Shown: positions 38,910 through 48,570, counted from the first letter of the stretch. The stretch is 64,000 nt of DNA from Xylophilus ampelinus (GCF_003217575.1 NZ_QJTC01000018.1:23025-87024), one strand, 5' to 3'. Program-made: numbers and translations. Notes: a model not told the origin generated them from the sequence alone.

Positions 38910-40723
38910 GGGTTGGAAACGTTGTCGCCGGCGTGCCGGAGGTGCATCGGCCGCGTGGTGCGTTGATCGACTTCTCCGACCCGCGCGACCGCACCGCGCC
39001 GCGGCTGCGCCATGCGTTCGGCACGCCGCGCGCCCTCTGGGTCGCGCGTGCGCACGACGAGGTGCGCGGGGTGCTCGACGCGGTCGAGGCTGCCGCCCGC
39101 GGGGGCGCATGGTGCCTGGGTTACCTGCGCTACGAGGCCGCCGGCGCGTTCGACGCCGCGCTGGTCAGCCACGCGGCCGACGGGCCGCTGGCCTGGTTCG
39201 GTGTGTTCGACACGCCCCTGCCGTGGCCGGACGATGCGGCCGCCCTCGCCGCCGACGCGCCCACGATCGACTGGCACACGCAGCCGGACCGCCGGGCTTT
39301 CGACGGCGCGCTGGCGCAGCTCCACGCGTCCATCGCCGCCGGCGAGTTCTACCAGGTCAACTACACCGCGCAGCGGGCCGGCCGCCTGGCCGGGGAGGGG
39401 GGCGCGGCCGCCGCGCAGGCGCTCTTCGCCGCGCTGCAGCGGGCCCAGCCCGGCGGCTATGCGGCCTGCATCGACACCGGCGACGAGCAGGTGCTGTCGG
39501 TCTCGCCCGAGCTGTTCTTCGAATGGCGCGGCGGCCGCCTGCTGGCCCGGCCGATGAAGGGCACCGCCCCGCGCGGCGCCACGCCGGAGGCGGATGCGGC
39601 GCAGGCCGCCGCGCTGCGCGCCTCGCCCAAGGAGCGGGCCGAGAACGTGATGGTCGTGGACCTGCTGCGCAACGATATTTCCCGCATCGCCGAGCCGCAC
39701 AGCGTGCGGGTGCCGTCGCTGTTCCACACCGAGCCGCTGCCGGCGGTCTGGCAGATGACCTCCGACGTCGAGGCCCGCACCCGCGCCGGCACCACGCTGG
39801 CCGATGTATTCGGCGCGCTGTTCCCCTGCGGCTCGATCACCGGCGCGCCCAAGGTGCGGGCGATGCGGGCGATCCGCGCGCTGGAGCCGGCGCCGCGCGG
39901 CGTGTACTGCGGCGCGGTGGGCGTGGTGCGGCCCGACGGAGAGGGCGGCGTCGCGGCCACCTTCAACGTGCCGATCCGCACGGTGACGCTGCGCGGGCGC
40001 TCGGCAACCAGTGGTGTCGGCAGCGGCATCACCTTCGGCTCGCAGGCGCAGGCCGAGTGGGACGAGTGGCGCCACAAAGGCGCCTTCCTGGTCCGGGCCA
40101 GCGCGCCGTTCGATCTGCTCGAAACCCTGGCGCTCGACGGCGGCGTGCTGCGGCACCGGAGCGAGCACCTGGCGCGGCTCGCGGGCAGCGCGGCGCATTT
40201 CGGCCACGCGTGGGATGCCGGCCGCGTCGGTGCCTGCCTGGACGCACTGGCCGCCGCGCATCCGCAGGGCCTGTGGCGCGCGCGGTTGCTGCTCGACAGC
40301 ACCGGCACCCCGCGCGCCGAGGCCTGGGCGCTGGTGCCCGCGGCCGGGCCGGTGCTGTTGCGGCTGGCCGACCGGCCGCTGGAAGAGGCGCACGGCGAGT
40401 TCGTGCGGCACAAGACGACCCGGCGCGCGCACTACGACGCCTTCGCGCCGACGGAGGAAGGCGTGTTCGACACGCTGCTGTGGAACGCCGAGGGCGAGAT
40501 CACCGAATGCACCCGCGGCAACATCGCCGCGCTGCTGCCGGATGGCCGCTGGATCACGCCGGCGCTGGGCTGCGGGCTGTTGCCGGGCGTGGGGCGCACG
40601 CTGGCCTTGCGGCAGGGGCGGGTCGTGGAGGCAGTACTGCCGCGGGACGCGGTGCCGCAGGTACGGGCCTGGGCTTTCCTCAACAGCCTGCGGGGGTGGG
40701 TGGAGGCGTCGCTGCGGGTGTGA
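38888..40723 (+). CDS. Fused aminodeoxychorismate synthase component I and lyase-like protein (PabB-PabC)
   Basis: A 611-residue two-domain protein of folate (p-aminobenzoate) synthesis. Residues about 1-385 are a chorismate-binding PabB/TrpE domain (FYQVNYT, SPELFFEW, RPMKGT, KERAENVMVVDLLRNDI, GSITGAPKVRAM). Residues about 410-611 are a class IV aminotransferase fold like PabC (LETLALDGG, W-N-A-E-G-E-I-T-E-C-T-R-G-N, GLLPGVGR). Thus formation of aminodeoxychorismate and its cleavage to PABA may be on one chain; the glutaminase PabA must be elsewhere. GTG at 38906 is an alternative start that trims the overlap with the upstream pseudogene. Confidence 0.9.
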   Translation: MRPGPVVRVGNVVAGVPEVHRPRGALIDFSDPRDRTAPRLRHAFGTPRALWVARAHDEVRGVLDAVEAAARGGAWCLGYLRYEAAGAFDAALVSHAADGPLAWFGVFDTPLPWPDDAAALAADAPTIDWHTQPDRRAFDGALAQLHASIAAGEFYQVNYTAQRAGRLAGEGGAAAAQALFAALQRAQPGGYAACIDTGDEQVLSVSPELFFEWRGGRLLARPMKGTAPRGATPEADAAQAAALRASPKERAENVMVVDLLRNDISRIAEPHSVRVPSLFHTEPLPAVWQMTSDVEARTRAGTTLADVFGALFPCGSITGAPKVRAMRAIRALEPAPRGVYCGAVGVVRPDGEGGVAATFNVPIRTVTLRGRSATSGVGSGITFGSQAQAEWDEWRHKGAFLVRASAPFDLLETLALDGGVLRHRSEHLARLAGSAAHFGHAWDAGRVGACLDALAAAHPQGLWRARLLLDSTGTPRAEAWALVPAAGPVLLRLADRPLEEAHGEFVRHKTTRRAHYDAFAPTEEGVFDTLLWNAEGEITECTRGNIAALLPDGRWITPALGCGLLPGVGRTLALRQGRVVEAVLPRDAVPQVRAWAFLNSLRGWVEASLRV

Positions 40724-40771
40724 GGGCGTCGCGGTGCGACGGCGCGGCCATGGCGGATCGACCGGCGCCTG

Positions 40772-41140
40772 TCAGGCCTGCGGCAGCTTTTCCTTGACGT
40801 AGGAGTCGCGATCCATGTCGACGACCTCGACGCTCAGCTGGACCATCATGCCGGCCGGGCGCGGGGTGCGGGCGCGCAGGACGACGGCGATGCGCTCGGC
40901 CAGGGCCTTCTTGGCCTCGGGCGTGCGGCCGGCCAGCAGGCGAAGCTGCGCATGCACGAAGCCGCAGGCGCCGCCGGCGATGCCGATCCGGACCGCGTCG
41001 AGGGCGATGGCGCGGGATTTCAGGTCGGATTCGGCCTGGACTTCGCCGCTCTCGAACAGGGCTTCGTTCAAGGCCAGCAGCGTGTCGCCGACGGGCAAGC
41101 CGTCGAGGTTGCGGGTGTATTCGAGGGTCAGGTGGGGCAT
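40772..41140 (-). CDS. 5-carboxymethyl-2-hydroxymuconate isomerase-like tautomerase
   Basis: A 122-residue protein beginning M-P-H-L-T-L-E-Y-T, which after Met removal exposes the catalytic Pro-1 of the tautomerase superfamily, and continuing in the CHMI pattern (G-F-V-H-A-Q-L-R-L-L-A-G-R, the C-terminal LSVEVVDMDRDSYVKE). CHMI acts in homoprotocatechuate breakdown, but no other gene of that pathway is here, so the true substrate is open. It is separated from queD by an inverted-repeat element. Confidence 0.85.
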   Translation of the reverse strand: MPHLTLEYTRNLDGLPVGDTLLALNEALFESGEVQAESDLKSRAIALDAVRIGIAGGACGFVHAQLRLLAGRTPEAKKALAERIAVVLRARTPRPAGMMVQLSVEVVDMDRDSYVKEKLPQA

Positions 41141-41189
41141 GGCGGTCTCCGGGGATGGGGGAAGGGTAGGTCGGTCGCGGTTCGTCCGG

Positions 41190-41320
41190 CTCAGAAGGTG
41201 TGAAAGAACCGTAGCGAGCGGCCCGAGTGTGCGGCGAGGACCGCAACCGTACTGTGCGGTACGGTGGGGACCACAGGCGCGCAATCGGGCCGCGCAGCAG
41301 GTCCTCTCACACCTTCTCAG
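41190..41320. repeat. 131-bp inverted-repeat element (MITE-like)
   Basis: Two imperfect arms of about 36 bases face each other: CTCAGAAGGTGTGAAAGAACC... (41190-41226) and ...GTCCTCTCACACCTTCTCAG (41285-41320). The centre has a further hairpin (ACCGTAC, five bases, GGTACGGT). It lies between the tautomerase gene and queD and its right end supplies the queD stop codon. No protein is encoded. Confidence 0.7.
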
Positions 41321-41691
41321 GCGCCGGGTACCAGGTCGAGTGTGCAGGCATCGCCCATCGCGTCGCGCCAGACGCGCACCTGGCTCGGCACCGGCTGCAG
41401 GTCGGCCAGCGCACGGGCGATGAACAAGCACAGATTCTCCAGCGTCGGCGTGCCCAGGCCGGGTACCTCGTCGAGCAGGTGGTGGTCGAGCTGGTCGCGT
41501 ACGCCCTGCAGCTTGGCGCGCAGGTGGCCCAGGTCGACCACCATTCCCGTTCGCGGATCGCGCGGGCCGCGCACCGCGACTTCGGCATGGTAGGTGTGGC
41601 CGTGGATACGGCGGCTGCCGGCGGCGTCGATCGCGCGCTGCAGGGTGTGGGCGGCTTCGAAGAAGAAGCGCTGGTGGACGGTGAACTGCAT
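41317..41691 (-). CDS. queD: 6-carboxytetrahydropterin synthase homologue (QueD-like)
   Basis: A 124-residue protein of the PTPS/QueD fold, which in queuosine synthesis turns dihydroneopterin triphosphate into 6-carboxytetrahydropterin. Zinc histidines are clear: FEAAH and HGHTYHAEV; LDHHLLDEVPGL and T-L-E-N-L also fit. The catalytic cysteine that precedes R-x-H-G-H in QueD is Ser here (GSRRIHGH), and the late KET motif reads R-D-A. It may therefore be a variant with altered chemistry. It is 57 bases downstream of queE, whose substrate QueD normally makes. Confidence 0.85.
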   Translation of the reverse strand: MQFTVHQRFFFEAAHTLQRAIDAAGSRRIHGHTYHAEVAVRGPRDPRTGMVVDLGHLRAKLQGVRDQLDHHLLDEVPGLGTPTLENLCLFIARALADLQPVPSQVRVWRDAMGDACTLDLVPGA

Positions 41692-41748
41692 TGAGGCGAC
41701 GGCGCGGCGAGAGCGGACACGGAAAGAAGGCGGAAGGGAAGCGGATTT

Positions 41749-42387
41749 TCAGCGAATCCCGGTGAGCTTGTGCGTCTGCAGGCTCAGGCGCCAGGCGGGC
41801 CGCGCCAGGCAGGTCGCGATGCAGCGTTCGATGTTGGCGGCCTGGTCGGGGCCGTCCATCGGCTGCAGGAAGCGGTGCCGGAAATCGGTCCGCGATTCCA
41901 GCACCTCCAGGTCGAAGCCCGGTTGCGGCCAGACCAGCTTCAGCTCCTGGCCACGCGTCTGCACCCAAGGTGCGCCGGCCTTGGGGCTGATGCAGAGCCA
42001 GTCGATGCCCTCGGGCGCGGCCAAGGTGCCGTTGCTCTCCACCGCGATGCGGAAGTCCTGCGCATGCAGCGCATCGACCAGGGCCGCATCGATCTGCAGC
42101 AGGGGCTCGCCGCCGGTCAGCACCACCAGTCTGTGGCCACGGTCGTGCGCGGGCCAGAGGGCGGCGATCTGCGCGGCCAGGGCCTCGGGGGTGGCGAATT
42201 TGCCGCCCAGCGTGCCGTCGGTGCCGACGAAATCGGTGTCGCAGAAGCGGCAGACGGCGGTGTCGCGGTCCTGCTCGCGGCCGCTCCAGAGGTTGCAGCC
42301 GGCGAAGCGGCAGAACACCGCCGGCGTGCCGGCCTGGCCGCCTTCGCCCTGCAGGGTGTAGAAGATTTCCTTGACGGCGTAGCTCAT
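41749..42387 (-). CDS. queE: 7-carboxy-7-deazaguanine synthase
   Basis: Radical-SAM enzyme forming the 7-deazaguanine ring from 6-carboxytetrahydropterin, a queuosine precursor. The 212-residue protein has the burkholderial cluster arrangement with a 14-residue insertion: C in FAGCNLWSG, then CRFCD (C-x14-C-x2-C instead of C-x3-C-x2-C). [17 protein letters not shown], the [12 protein letters not shown] motif and ISPKAG are typical. Its ATG overlaps the bioF stop (ATGA), so it is translated with the biotin genes. Confidence 0.94.
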   Translation of the reverse strand: MSYAVKEIFYTLQGEGGQAGTPAVFCRFAGCNLWSGREQDRDTAVCRFCDTDFVGTDGTLGGKFATPEALAAQIAALWPAHDRGHRLVVLTGGEPLLQIDAALVDALHAQDFRIAVESNGTLAAPEGIDWLCISPKAGAPWVQTRGQELKLVWPQPGFDLEVLESRTDFRHRFLQPMDGPDQAANIERCIATCLARPAWRLSLQTHKLTGIR

Positions 42388-43661
42388 CGGGTGTTTTCGA
42401 TCGAGGGCTGCACGCGGTGCGCCGGCGGTGCGGGGTGGGGCGTTGCGGAGGGTGCGGGCGCGAGTGCGGCGAGGGCCTGCAGCAGCCGGTCGACGTCGGC
42501 TTCGGTGTGCGCGGCCGAGAGCGCGATGCGCAGCCGTGCGGTGCCCTCGGGCACGGTGGGCGGGCGGATCGCCGGCACCCACAGGCCGCGCTGCCGTAGG
42601 CCTTCCATCGCGGCCAGGGCCTCGTCGTTGGCGCCGATCACCACCGCCTGCACCGGAGTGCGCGAAGCGCCCAGGTACCACCCGGTGCCGTGCAGCAGGG
42701 GCGCCAGACCGTCGCGCAACCGTTGCACCATTCGGGCGAGGTGGGTGCGCCGCCCGTCTTCGGCTTCGATCAGCGCCAGGCTGGCCTGCAGCGCGCGTGC
42801 CAGCAGCGGCGGCGCGGCGGTGGCGAAGATGTAGCTGCGCGTCTTCTGCAGCAGCCATTCGACAAGGGACCCGTCGCCGGCGACGAAGGCGCCTGACACG
42901 CCCGCGGCCTTGCCCAGCGTGGCCATGTAGAGCACGCGGCGCGAGGCCTGCGCGCCGGTCAGGCCGGCCTCTGCCAGCGCGCCGCGACCCTGCGGGCCGA
43001 GCACGCCGAAGCCGTGCGCGTCGTCGAGCAGCAGCAGGGCGTCGTGGCGCTCGCACAGCGCCAGCAGGGCGCGGATGTCGGCCACGTCGCCGTCCATGCT
43101 GAACACCGCGTCGGTGATCACCAGCTTGCGGCATGCGGGGCTGGCGGCCAGCGCCGCGTCGAGCGCGGCCAGATCGGCGTGCGGATAGCGGTGGATGCGG
43201 GCGCGCGACAGGCGGGCGCCGTCGATCAGGCAGGCGTGGTTGAGCGCATCGGAGAACAGCGCGTCGCCTTCGCCCACCAGCGCCGGCACGATGCCGATGT
43301 TGGTGGCGTAGCCGGCGTAGAAATACAGCGCGCGCGGCAGGCCGACGAAGCGGGCCAGATCGGCTTCGAGCGCCGCATTGGCCGCGCTGTGGCCGCTGAC
43401 CAGCGGCGATGCGCCGGCGCCCACGCCGAAGGTGCGGGCACCGTCGCAGGCGGCCTCGGCCAGCGCAGGATGACAGGCCAGGCCCAGGTAGTCGTTGCTG
43501 CAGAAGCCGAGCATCGGCACGCCGTCGACCACCAGGTGCGCACCGTTTTGCGGCACCACGGTGCGGCGGGTGCGGCGCAGGTGGGCCGCGTCGAGCGCGG
43601 CGATACGCGCGGGAAACTCGTCGAGCCAGGATGAGGGGCAGGAGGATGGGCTGGCGGTCAT
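42384..43661 (-). CDS. bioF: 8-amino-7-oxononanoate synthase
   Basis: PLP enzyme joining pimeloyl-ACP/CoA and alanine, the first step of biotin ring assembly. The 425-residue protein has [34 protein letters not shown] and the PLP lysine in [14 protein letters not shown]. About 25 C-terminal residues are Pro/Ala-rich and extra to the family. The start at 43661 overlaps the bioD stop (ATGA); one at 43670 adds three residues. Confidence 0.95.
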   Translation of the reverse strand: MTASPSSCPSSWLDEFPARIAALDAAHLRRTRRTVVPQNGAHLVVDGVPMLGFCSNDYLGLACHPALAEAACDGARTFGVGAGASPLVSGHSAANAALEADLARFVGLPRALYFYAGYATNIGIVPALVGEGDALFSDALNHACLIDGARLSRARIHRYPHADLAALDAALAASPACRKLVITDAVFSMDGDVADIRALLALCERHDALLLLDDAHGFGVLGPQGRGALAEAGLTGAQASRRVLYMATLGKAAGVSGAFVAGDGSLVEWLLQKTRSYIFATAAPPLLARALQASLALIEAEDGRRTHLARMVQRLRDGLAPLLHGTGWYLGASRTPVQAVVIGANDEALAAMEGLRQRGLWVPAIRPPTVPEGTARLRIALSAAHTEADVDRLLQALAALAPAPSATPHPAPPAHRVQPSIENTR

Positions 43662-44377
43662 GCGGTCCATGCGGCGGGAAGGTCGAAGTGAAGGGCGCGG
43701 ATGTCGGGCGCGGCCTGGTGGGGAATGTCGGCCAGCAGCGGTGCGCGCAGCCGCTGCGCGAGCCAGCGCAGGTTGTCGTCCGGTGCCAGCATCAGCGGAT
43801 CGATCCGGTTGGCGATCCAGCCGGCCAGCGGCAGGCCCCGCGCGCGCACCGCGTCGGCGGTGAGCGCGGCGTGGTTCAGGCAGCCCAGGCGCATGCCCAC
43901 CACCAGCACCACCGGCAGGCCGAGCGCCCGGGCCAGGTCGGCACCGGTGTCGGTATCGGACAGCGGTACGTGGAAGCCGCCCGCGCCTTCGACCACCACC
44001 GCGTCGGCCATCGCCGCCAGCGCACGGTAGCTGCGCACGATGTGGGCGATGTCGATCCGCGTGCCGGCGCGCCGGGCGGCGATGTGGGGCGAGAGCGGAT
44101 CGGGCAGCAGCACCGGATTGTCGAGCGCGGCCGGCACTGCCAGGGTGGAGGCGGCGCGCAGGGCCAGCACGTCGTCGTTGGCCCAAACGCCGCCGTGCGG
44201 CTCGGCGCCGGCCGCGATCGGCTTCATCCCGACGACGCGCGCATGGTGCCGCGCCAGCGCATGCAGCAGGCCGGCCGAGGCCAGCGTCTTGCCTACGCCG
44301 GTGTCGGTGCCGGTGACGAAGCAGGCGAACCTCGGCCGCGGCGCGGCCTCGGCTTCCGGGGTCGATGCGTCGGTCAT
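43658..44377 (-). CDS. bioD: Dethiobiotin synthetase
   Basis: ATP-dependent closure of the ureido ring, third step of biotin assembly. The 239-residue protein has the P-loop [11 protein letters not shown], the conserved Lys in GMKPIAAGA and [13 protein letters not shown] near residue 121. Its ATG overlaps the bioA stop, and its stop overlaps bioF, so it is the middle of a coupled chain. Confidence 0.96.
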   Translation of the reverse strand: MTDASTPEAEAAPRPRFACFVTGTDTGVGKTLASAGLLHALARHHARVVGMKPIAAGAEPHGGVWANDDVLALRAASTLAVPAALDNPVLLPDPLSPHIAARRAGTRIDIAHIVRSYRALAAMADAVVVEGAGGFHVPLSDTDTGADLARALGLPVVLVVGMRLGCLNHAALTADAVRARGLPLAGWIANRIDPLMLAPDDNLRWLAQRLRAPLLADIPHQAAPDIRALHFDLPAAWTA

Positions 44378-45699
44378 GGTGCGGTTTCCTCGGCGAGCGT
44401 CGCTTCGAGCGCGGCGAAGGCGGCGTCGCCCAGGTGCTGCACCGCCTCGTCGTCGAGCACATAGGGCGGCATCGCGTAGAGCGTGGTGCCGATCGGCCGC
44501 AGCACCAGGCCGCGCGCCATCGCGTGGCGGTGGTAGCGGCGGGAGAAGTCGGGCAGGGTGGTCTGCAGGTCCCAGGCCCAGACCATGCCCCGCCGGCGGG
44601 CGTGGCGCACCCGGGGGTGCCGCGCGATCGGCGCGCAGGCCGCGTCGATGCGCCGCGCCAGCGCCGGGTTGTGCGCCAGCGGATCGAGCCGTTCGAACAG
44701 CTCCAGCGTGGCCAGGGCCGCGCGGCAGGCCAGCGGATTGCCGGTGTAGGAGTGCGAATGCAGGAAGCCGCGCGCCACGTCGTCGTCGTAGAAGGCGGCG
44801 TACACCGCGTCGGTCGTGAGCACCGCCGACAGCGGCAGCGTGCCGCCGGTCAGGCCCTTCGACAGGCAGACGAAATCGGGTCGGATGCCCGCCTGCTGGT
44901 GCGCGAACATCGTGCCGGTGCGGCCGAAGCCGGTGGCGATCTCGTCGACCACCAGGTGCACCCGGTAACGGTCGCACAGCGCGCGGGCCCGGCGCAGGTA
45001 GTCGGCGTCGTGCATCGCCATGCCGGCGGCGCACTGCACCAGCGGCTCGACGATCAGGGCGGCGGTGGTGGCGTGGTGCTCGGCCAGCCAGTGCGCCAGC
45101 GCATCGGCCGCGCGCCGGGCCACGTCGGCGGCGCTTTCGCCGGGCAGGGCGCCGCGCGCGTCGGGGCTGGGCACGGTGGCGGCCAGGCGCACCAGGGGGG
45201 CGTAGGCCTCGCGGAACAGGGCGATGTCGGTCACGGCCAGCGCGCCCACCGTCTCGCCGTGGTAGCCGCCGGCCAGGCCGACGAAGCGGCTCTTGGCCGG
45301 CTGCCCGGCGTTGCGCCAGTGGTGGGCGCTCATCTTCAGCGCGATCTCGGTGGCGGTGGCACCGTCGCTGCCGTAGAAGGCGTGGCCCAGGCCGGTGAGA
45401 GCGCCCAGGCGCTCCGACAGCTCCACCACCGGCGCATGGGTGAAGCCGGCCAGCATCACATGGTCGAGCCGCGCCAGCTGGTCGGCCAGCGCCGCCTGGA
45501 TATGCGGATGGCCGTGGCCGAACAGGTTGACCCACCACGAGCTGATGCCGTCCAGATAGCGCCGTCCGTCGGTGCCGTGCAGCCAAGGCCCCTTCGCACG
45601 GTCGATCGCCACCGGCGGATCGGCCTCGTGCCGCTTCATCTGGGTGCACGGGTGCCAGACGCTGGCGAGGCTGCGGGCTGCGAGGGTGTCGGTGGTCAT
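44374..45699 (-). CDS. bioA: Adenosylmethionine-8-amino-7-oxononanoate aminotransferase
   Basis: Second step of biotin assembly, using S-adenosylmethionine as amino donor. The 441-residue class III aminotransferase has VWHPCTQM (BioA-specific N-terminus), DGISSWWVN, the [15 protein letters not shown] cofactor block, [15 protein letters not shown] and the PLP lysine in CLSKGLTGG. The start overlaps the nadB stop (ATGA). Confidence 0.96.
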   Translation of the reverse strand: MTTDTLAARSLASVWHPCTQMKRHEADPPVAIDRAKGPWLHGTDGRRYLDGISSWWVNLFGHGHPHIQAALADQLARLDHVMLAGFTHAPVVELSERLGALTGLGHAFYGSDGATATEIALKMSAHHWRNAGQPAKSRFVGLAGGYHGETVGALAVTDIALFREAYAPLVRLAATVPSPDARGALPGESAADVARRAADALAHWLAEHHATTAALIVEPLVQCAAGMAMHDADYLRRARALCDRYRVHLVVDEIATGFGRTGTMFAHQQAGIRPDFVCLSKGLTGGTLPLSAVLTTDAVYAAFYDDDVARGFLHSHSYTGNPLACRAALATLELFERLDPLAHNPALARRIDAACAPIARHPRVRHARRRGMVWAWDLQTTLPDFSRRYHRHAMARGLVLRPIGTTLYAMPPYVLDDEAVQHLGDAAFAALEATLAEETAP

Positions 45700-47303
45700 G
45701 CGGATCCGGAAGGGGCGGTCGGGGCACCGCGGTCGTGCGGTGCGAGGACGGTAGGCAGGGCGATCTCGGCGGTGGCGGGATCGTCGACGCTGTAGTGCAG
45801 GCCGCGGCTTTCGCGGCGCGCCTGGGCCGAGCGCACGATCAGGTCGGCCACCTGCACCAGGTTGCGCAGCTCGAGCAGATCGCGGCTCGGGGCACGGTGG
45901 GCATGGGCAGCGTCGATCTCGGCGGAGAGTTGCGCGATGCGGTCGGCCGCGCGCGCCAGACGCGGGCGGCTGCGCACGATGCCAACGTCGTGCCACATGC
46001 AGCGGCGCAACGCGTCCCGGTGGTGGGCGAGGGGGCCGCCAGCGCCGGCATCCGGGGCGTTCGAGCCGTGCCGGGATGCGATCGCGGCCGGCGGCCGGGC
46101 CGGCGCGGCATCGATGGCGTGCGCGGCGGCTCGGGCGAAGACCATGCATTCGACCAGCGAGTTGCTGGCCAACCGGTTGGCGCCGTGCAGGCCGGTGCAG
46201 GCGGTTTCGCCGATGGCGTAGAGGCCGGCGAGGTCGGTGCGGCCGCAGAGGTCGGTCTGCACGCCGCCGCAGGTGTAGTGGGCGGCCGGCACCACCGGGA
46301 TCGGCTGCCGGGTGATGTCGATGCCCAGCGCGGCGCAGCGCGCCAGGATGGTGGGGAAGTGGGCCTGCAGGAAGGCGGGGCTCCGGTGCGAGGTGTCGAG
46401 GTACACGCAGTCGAGGCCGTGCCGCTGCATCTCGTGGTCGATGGCGCGGGCCACGATATCGCGGGGCGCCAGCTCGGCCCGCGGGTCGTGCGCGGGCATG
46501 AAGCGGGTGCCGTCGGGCAGCAGCAGCCGGCCGCCTTCGCCGCGCACCGCCTCGCTGATCAGGAAGGACCGGGCCTGCGGATGGTGCAGGGCGGTAGGGT
46601 GGAACTGCATGAACTCCAGGTTGGCCACGCGGCAGCCCGCGCGCCAGGCGCAGGCGATGCCGTCGCCGGTGGCGCAGCCCGGGCTGGTGGTGTGCAGGTA
46701 GACCTGGCCCGCGCCGCCGGTGGCCAGCACCACCTGACCGGCGGCGAAGGTGCGCACCGTGCCGGTGGCGGTGTCGAGCGCCTGCAGGCCGCCGCAACGG
46801 CGCAGATCACCCGCGCCTCGGGTGACCAGATCGACGAGCACATGGTCCTCGAACACCGCGATGCCCGGCGTGGCCCGCACCGCGGCCACCAGGGCCTGCT
46901 GCACCGCCGCGCCGGTGGCGTCGGCCACGTGCACGATGCGGCGCTGGCCGTGACCGCCTTCGCGCGTCAGGTGCAGCACGCCGTCTTCCTGCGAGAAGGG
47001 CACGCCCAGCCGCTGCAGCCAGGCGATCGCGGCGGGCGCCCCTTCGACCACCCGGCGCACCGCCGCCGCATCGCACAGGCCGGCGCCCGCGACCAGCGTG
47101 TCCTGCAGATGCTGCTCGACGCTGTCGCCTGCCGCCAGCACCGCCGCGATCCCCCCCTGCGCCCAGCCGCTCGCCCCCGCGCCCAGCCGCTCTTTGGTCA
47201 GCAGCGCCACCCGGTGCCGCGGCGCCAAGTGCAGCGCCGCCGACAGCCCCGCCAGCCCGCTGCCGACGATGAGGACATCAAAATGGTCGTGCATCCCGTT
47301 CAA
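45696..47303 (-). CDS. nadB: L-aspartate oxidase
   Basis: FAD enzyme oxidising aspartate to iminoaspartate for NAD synthesis. The 535-residue protein has the N-terminal GSGLAGLSAALHL FAD site, SGWAQGGIAAVL, HPTALHHP, the active-site RGEGGRLL and YTCGGVQTD, GETACTGLHGANRLASNSL. It is the first gene of a coupled run with bioA, bioD, bioF and queE, while its pathway partner nadA is elsewhere. A second in-frame ATG three codons in (47294) is possible. Confidence 0.96.
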   Translation of the reverse strand: MNGMHDHFDVLIVGSGLAGLSAALHLAPRHRVALLTKERLGAGASGWAQGGIAAVLAAGDSVEQHLQDTLVAGAGLCDAAAVRRVVEGAPAAIAWLQRLGVPFSQEDGVLHLTREGGHGQRRIVHVADATGAAVQQALVAAVRATPGIAVFEDHVLVDLVTRGAGDLRRCGGLQALDTATGTVRTFAAGQVVLATGGAGQVYLHTTSPGCATGDGIACAWRAGCRVANLEFMQFHPTALHHPQARSFLISEAVRGEGGRLLLPDGTRFMPAHDPRAELAPRDIVARAIDHEMQRHGLDCVYLDTSHRSPAFLQAHFPTILARCAALGIDITRQPIPVVPAAHYTCGGVQTDLCGRTDLAGLYAIGETACTGLHGANRLASNSLVECMVFARAAAHAIDAAPARPPAAIASRHGSNAPDAGAGGPLAHHRDALRRCMWHDVGIVRSRPRLARAADRIAQLSAEIDAAHAHRAPSRDLLELRNLVQVADLIVRSAQARRESRGLHYSVDDPATAEIALPTVLAPHDRGAPTAPSGSA

Positions 47304-47417
47304 TCTCGAAAGTCGCTGCAGTTTTTCCGGAACACCCGGGAGCCGGCTTCGCCCGTCCCCCGGCGTCGCCCGCGAGGGGGGGCGACGAGGGCGCGAAGCG
47401 CGCGGCCCGGGGGCGCG

Positions 47418-48293
47418 TCAAGCCGGTGTGTAGGCGAGCCGTACATAGATCGGCGCGAACGCCTCGGCCTGGGTGATCTCCACCAACGTTTCCTTGGCCA
47501 GCTCCAGCAGCGCGATGAATGTCACCACCAGCACGGTCGAGCCTTTCTCGGGCTGGAACAGTTCTTCGAACTCCACGAAGCGCCGGCCCTGCAGGGTCTT
47601 CAGCACCATGCTCATGTACTCGCGCACGCTCAGTTCCTCGCGGGTGATCTTGTGGTGCTGGACCAGCTTGGCGCGGCGCAATATGTCGCGCCAGACGGAT
47701 TGCAGATCGCCCACGTCCACATCGGGAAAACGCGTCTGCAGGCTTTGCTCGACGTGTACCTGGGCCTTCAGGAAATCGCGGCCCGCCTGGGGCAGGGCGT
47801 TGATCGCGGCGGCGGCCAGCTTGGTCTGCTCGTACTCCAGCAGGCGGCGGACCAGCTCGGCGCGCGGGTCCTCGGGCTCCTGGCCCTCGGCCGCCTTCTT
47901 GGGCGGCATCAGCATCCGCGACTTGATCTCGATCAGCATCGCGGCCATCAGCAGGTACTCGGCCGCCAGCTCCAAGTTGCGGGTGCGCACCTCGTCGACG
48001 TAGCTCAGGTATTGCCGGGTGAGGCCGGCCATCGGGATGTCGAGGATGTTGAAGTTCTGCTTGCGGATCAGGTAGAGCAGCAGGTCCAGCGGGCCCTCGA
48101 ACGCTTCCAGAAAGACCTCGAGCGCATCGGGCGGTATGTAGAGATCGGTCGGCAGCGCGAACAGCGGCTCGCCGTAGAGCCGGGCCAACGCCACCTGGTC
48201 GATCACCTCGGGCGACAGGCCGCCCGCCGGGTCCAGGCCCATGCCCGCTTGCGGGGCGTCTTCGGGGGGCACGGCCCGCGCTGTCTCCTGCAT
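47418..48293 (-). CDS. scpA: Segregation and condensation protein A
   Basis: Kleisin subunit of the SMC-ScpAB chromosome-organising complex. The 291-residue protein has the N-terminal SMC-binding FEGPLDLLLYLIRKQNFNI and AAEYLLMAAMLIEIKSRMLMP, and a C-terminal winged helix (VTFIALLELAKETLVEITQAEAFAPIYV). A 45-residue extension precedes the conserved start. scpB is not adjacent. A dispersed repeat lies just upstream. Confidence 0.95.
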   Translation of the reverse strand: MQETARAVPPEDAPQAGMGLDPAGGLSPEVIDQVALARLYGEPLFALPTDLYIPPDALEVFLEAFEGPLDLLLYLIRKQNFNILDIPMAGLTRQYLSYVDEVRTRNLELAAEYLLMAAMLIEIKSRMLMPPKKAAEGQEPEDPRAELVRRLLEYEQTKLAAAAINALPQAGRDFLKAQVHVEQSLQTRFPDVDVGDLQSVWRDILRRAKLVQHHKITREELSVREYMSMVLKTLQGRRFVEFEELFQPEKGSTVLVVTFIALLELAKETLVEITQAEAFAPIYVRLAYTPA

Positions 48294-48298
48294 GCTGG

Positions 48299-48354
48299 TT
48301 TGCTATAAAAAAATAGCTGGAAGTCGGCGCGGATCGCCGGCTGCAGCTGCTTTT
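48299..48354 (+). repeat. Dispersed repeat, copy 5
   Basis: TTTGCTATAAAAAAATAGC, then AGTCGGCGCGG, then CGCCGGCTGCAGC. It fills the gap between the DUF3460 gene and scpA. Confidence 0.75.
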
Positions 48355-48357
48355 CAC

Positions 48358-48570
48358 TCAGAATTTGCTGGCGTCCGTCTGGTAGACGTAGGGCTTCTGC
48401 GCCACGTCGCCCGCGTCGTAGTCCTGCCAGGCGTCGCGATCGACCTTCTTGTCCCACAGCAGGGCACGGCCGGCACGCTGGCCTTCTTCGATCGCCGGGT
48501 TGTCTTTTTTCAGCTGGTCGATGAACCGGGTGGTGTCGGAGGTGTAGTGCGCGCGGTTGAAGAAGGGCAT
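48358..48570 (-). CDS. DUF3460 protein
   Basis: A 70-residue soluble protein: MPFFNRAHYTSDTTRFIDQL, then P-A-I-E-E-G-Q-R-A-G-R-A-L-L-W-D-K and a Y-V-Y-Q-T end. This fits DUF3460, a short family largely confined to Burkholderiales. It lies upstream of scpA on the same strand and is divergent from the BamE-like gene. Function unknown. Confidence 0.8.
   Translation of the reverse strand: MPFFNRAHYTSDTTRFIDQLKKDNPAIEEGQRAGRALLWDKKVDRDAWQDYDAGDVAQKPYVYQTDASKF

Noticed and set aside
42384..44462. bioF frame open far upstream, suggesting a fusion with bioD
   Set aside because: The upstream part is the antiphase reading of bioD; the real starts are at the ATGA overlap (43661) with a normal BioF N-terminus.
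47348..47412. GC-rich stretch with partial dyads between scpA and nadB
   Set aside because: Parts are complementary (CCCCCGG...CCGGGGG) and it may be another Comamonadaceae repeat, but I could not align it to a second copy in the window.
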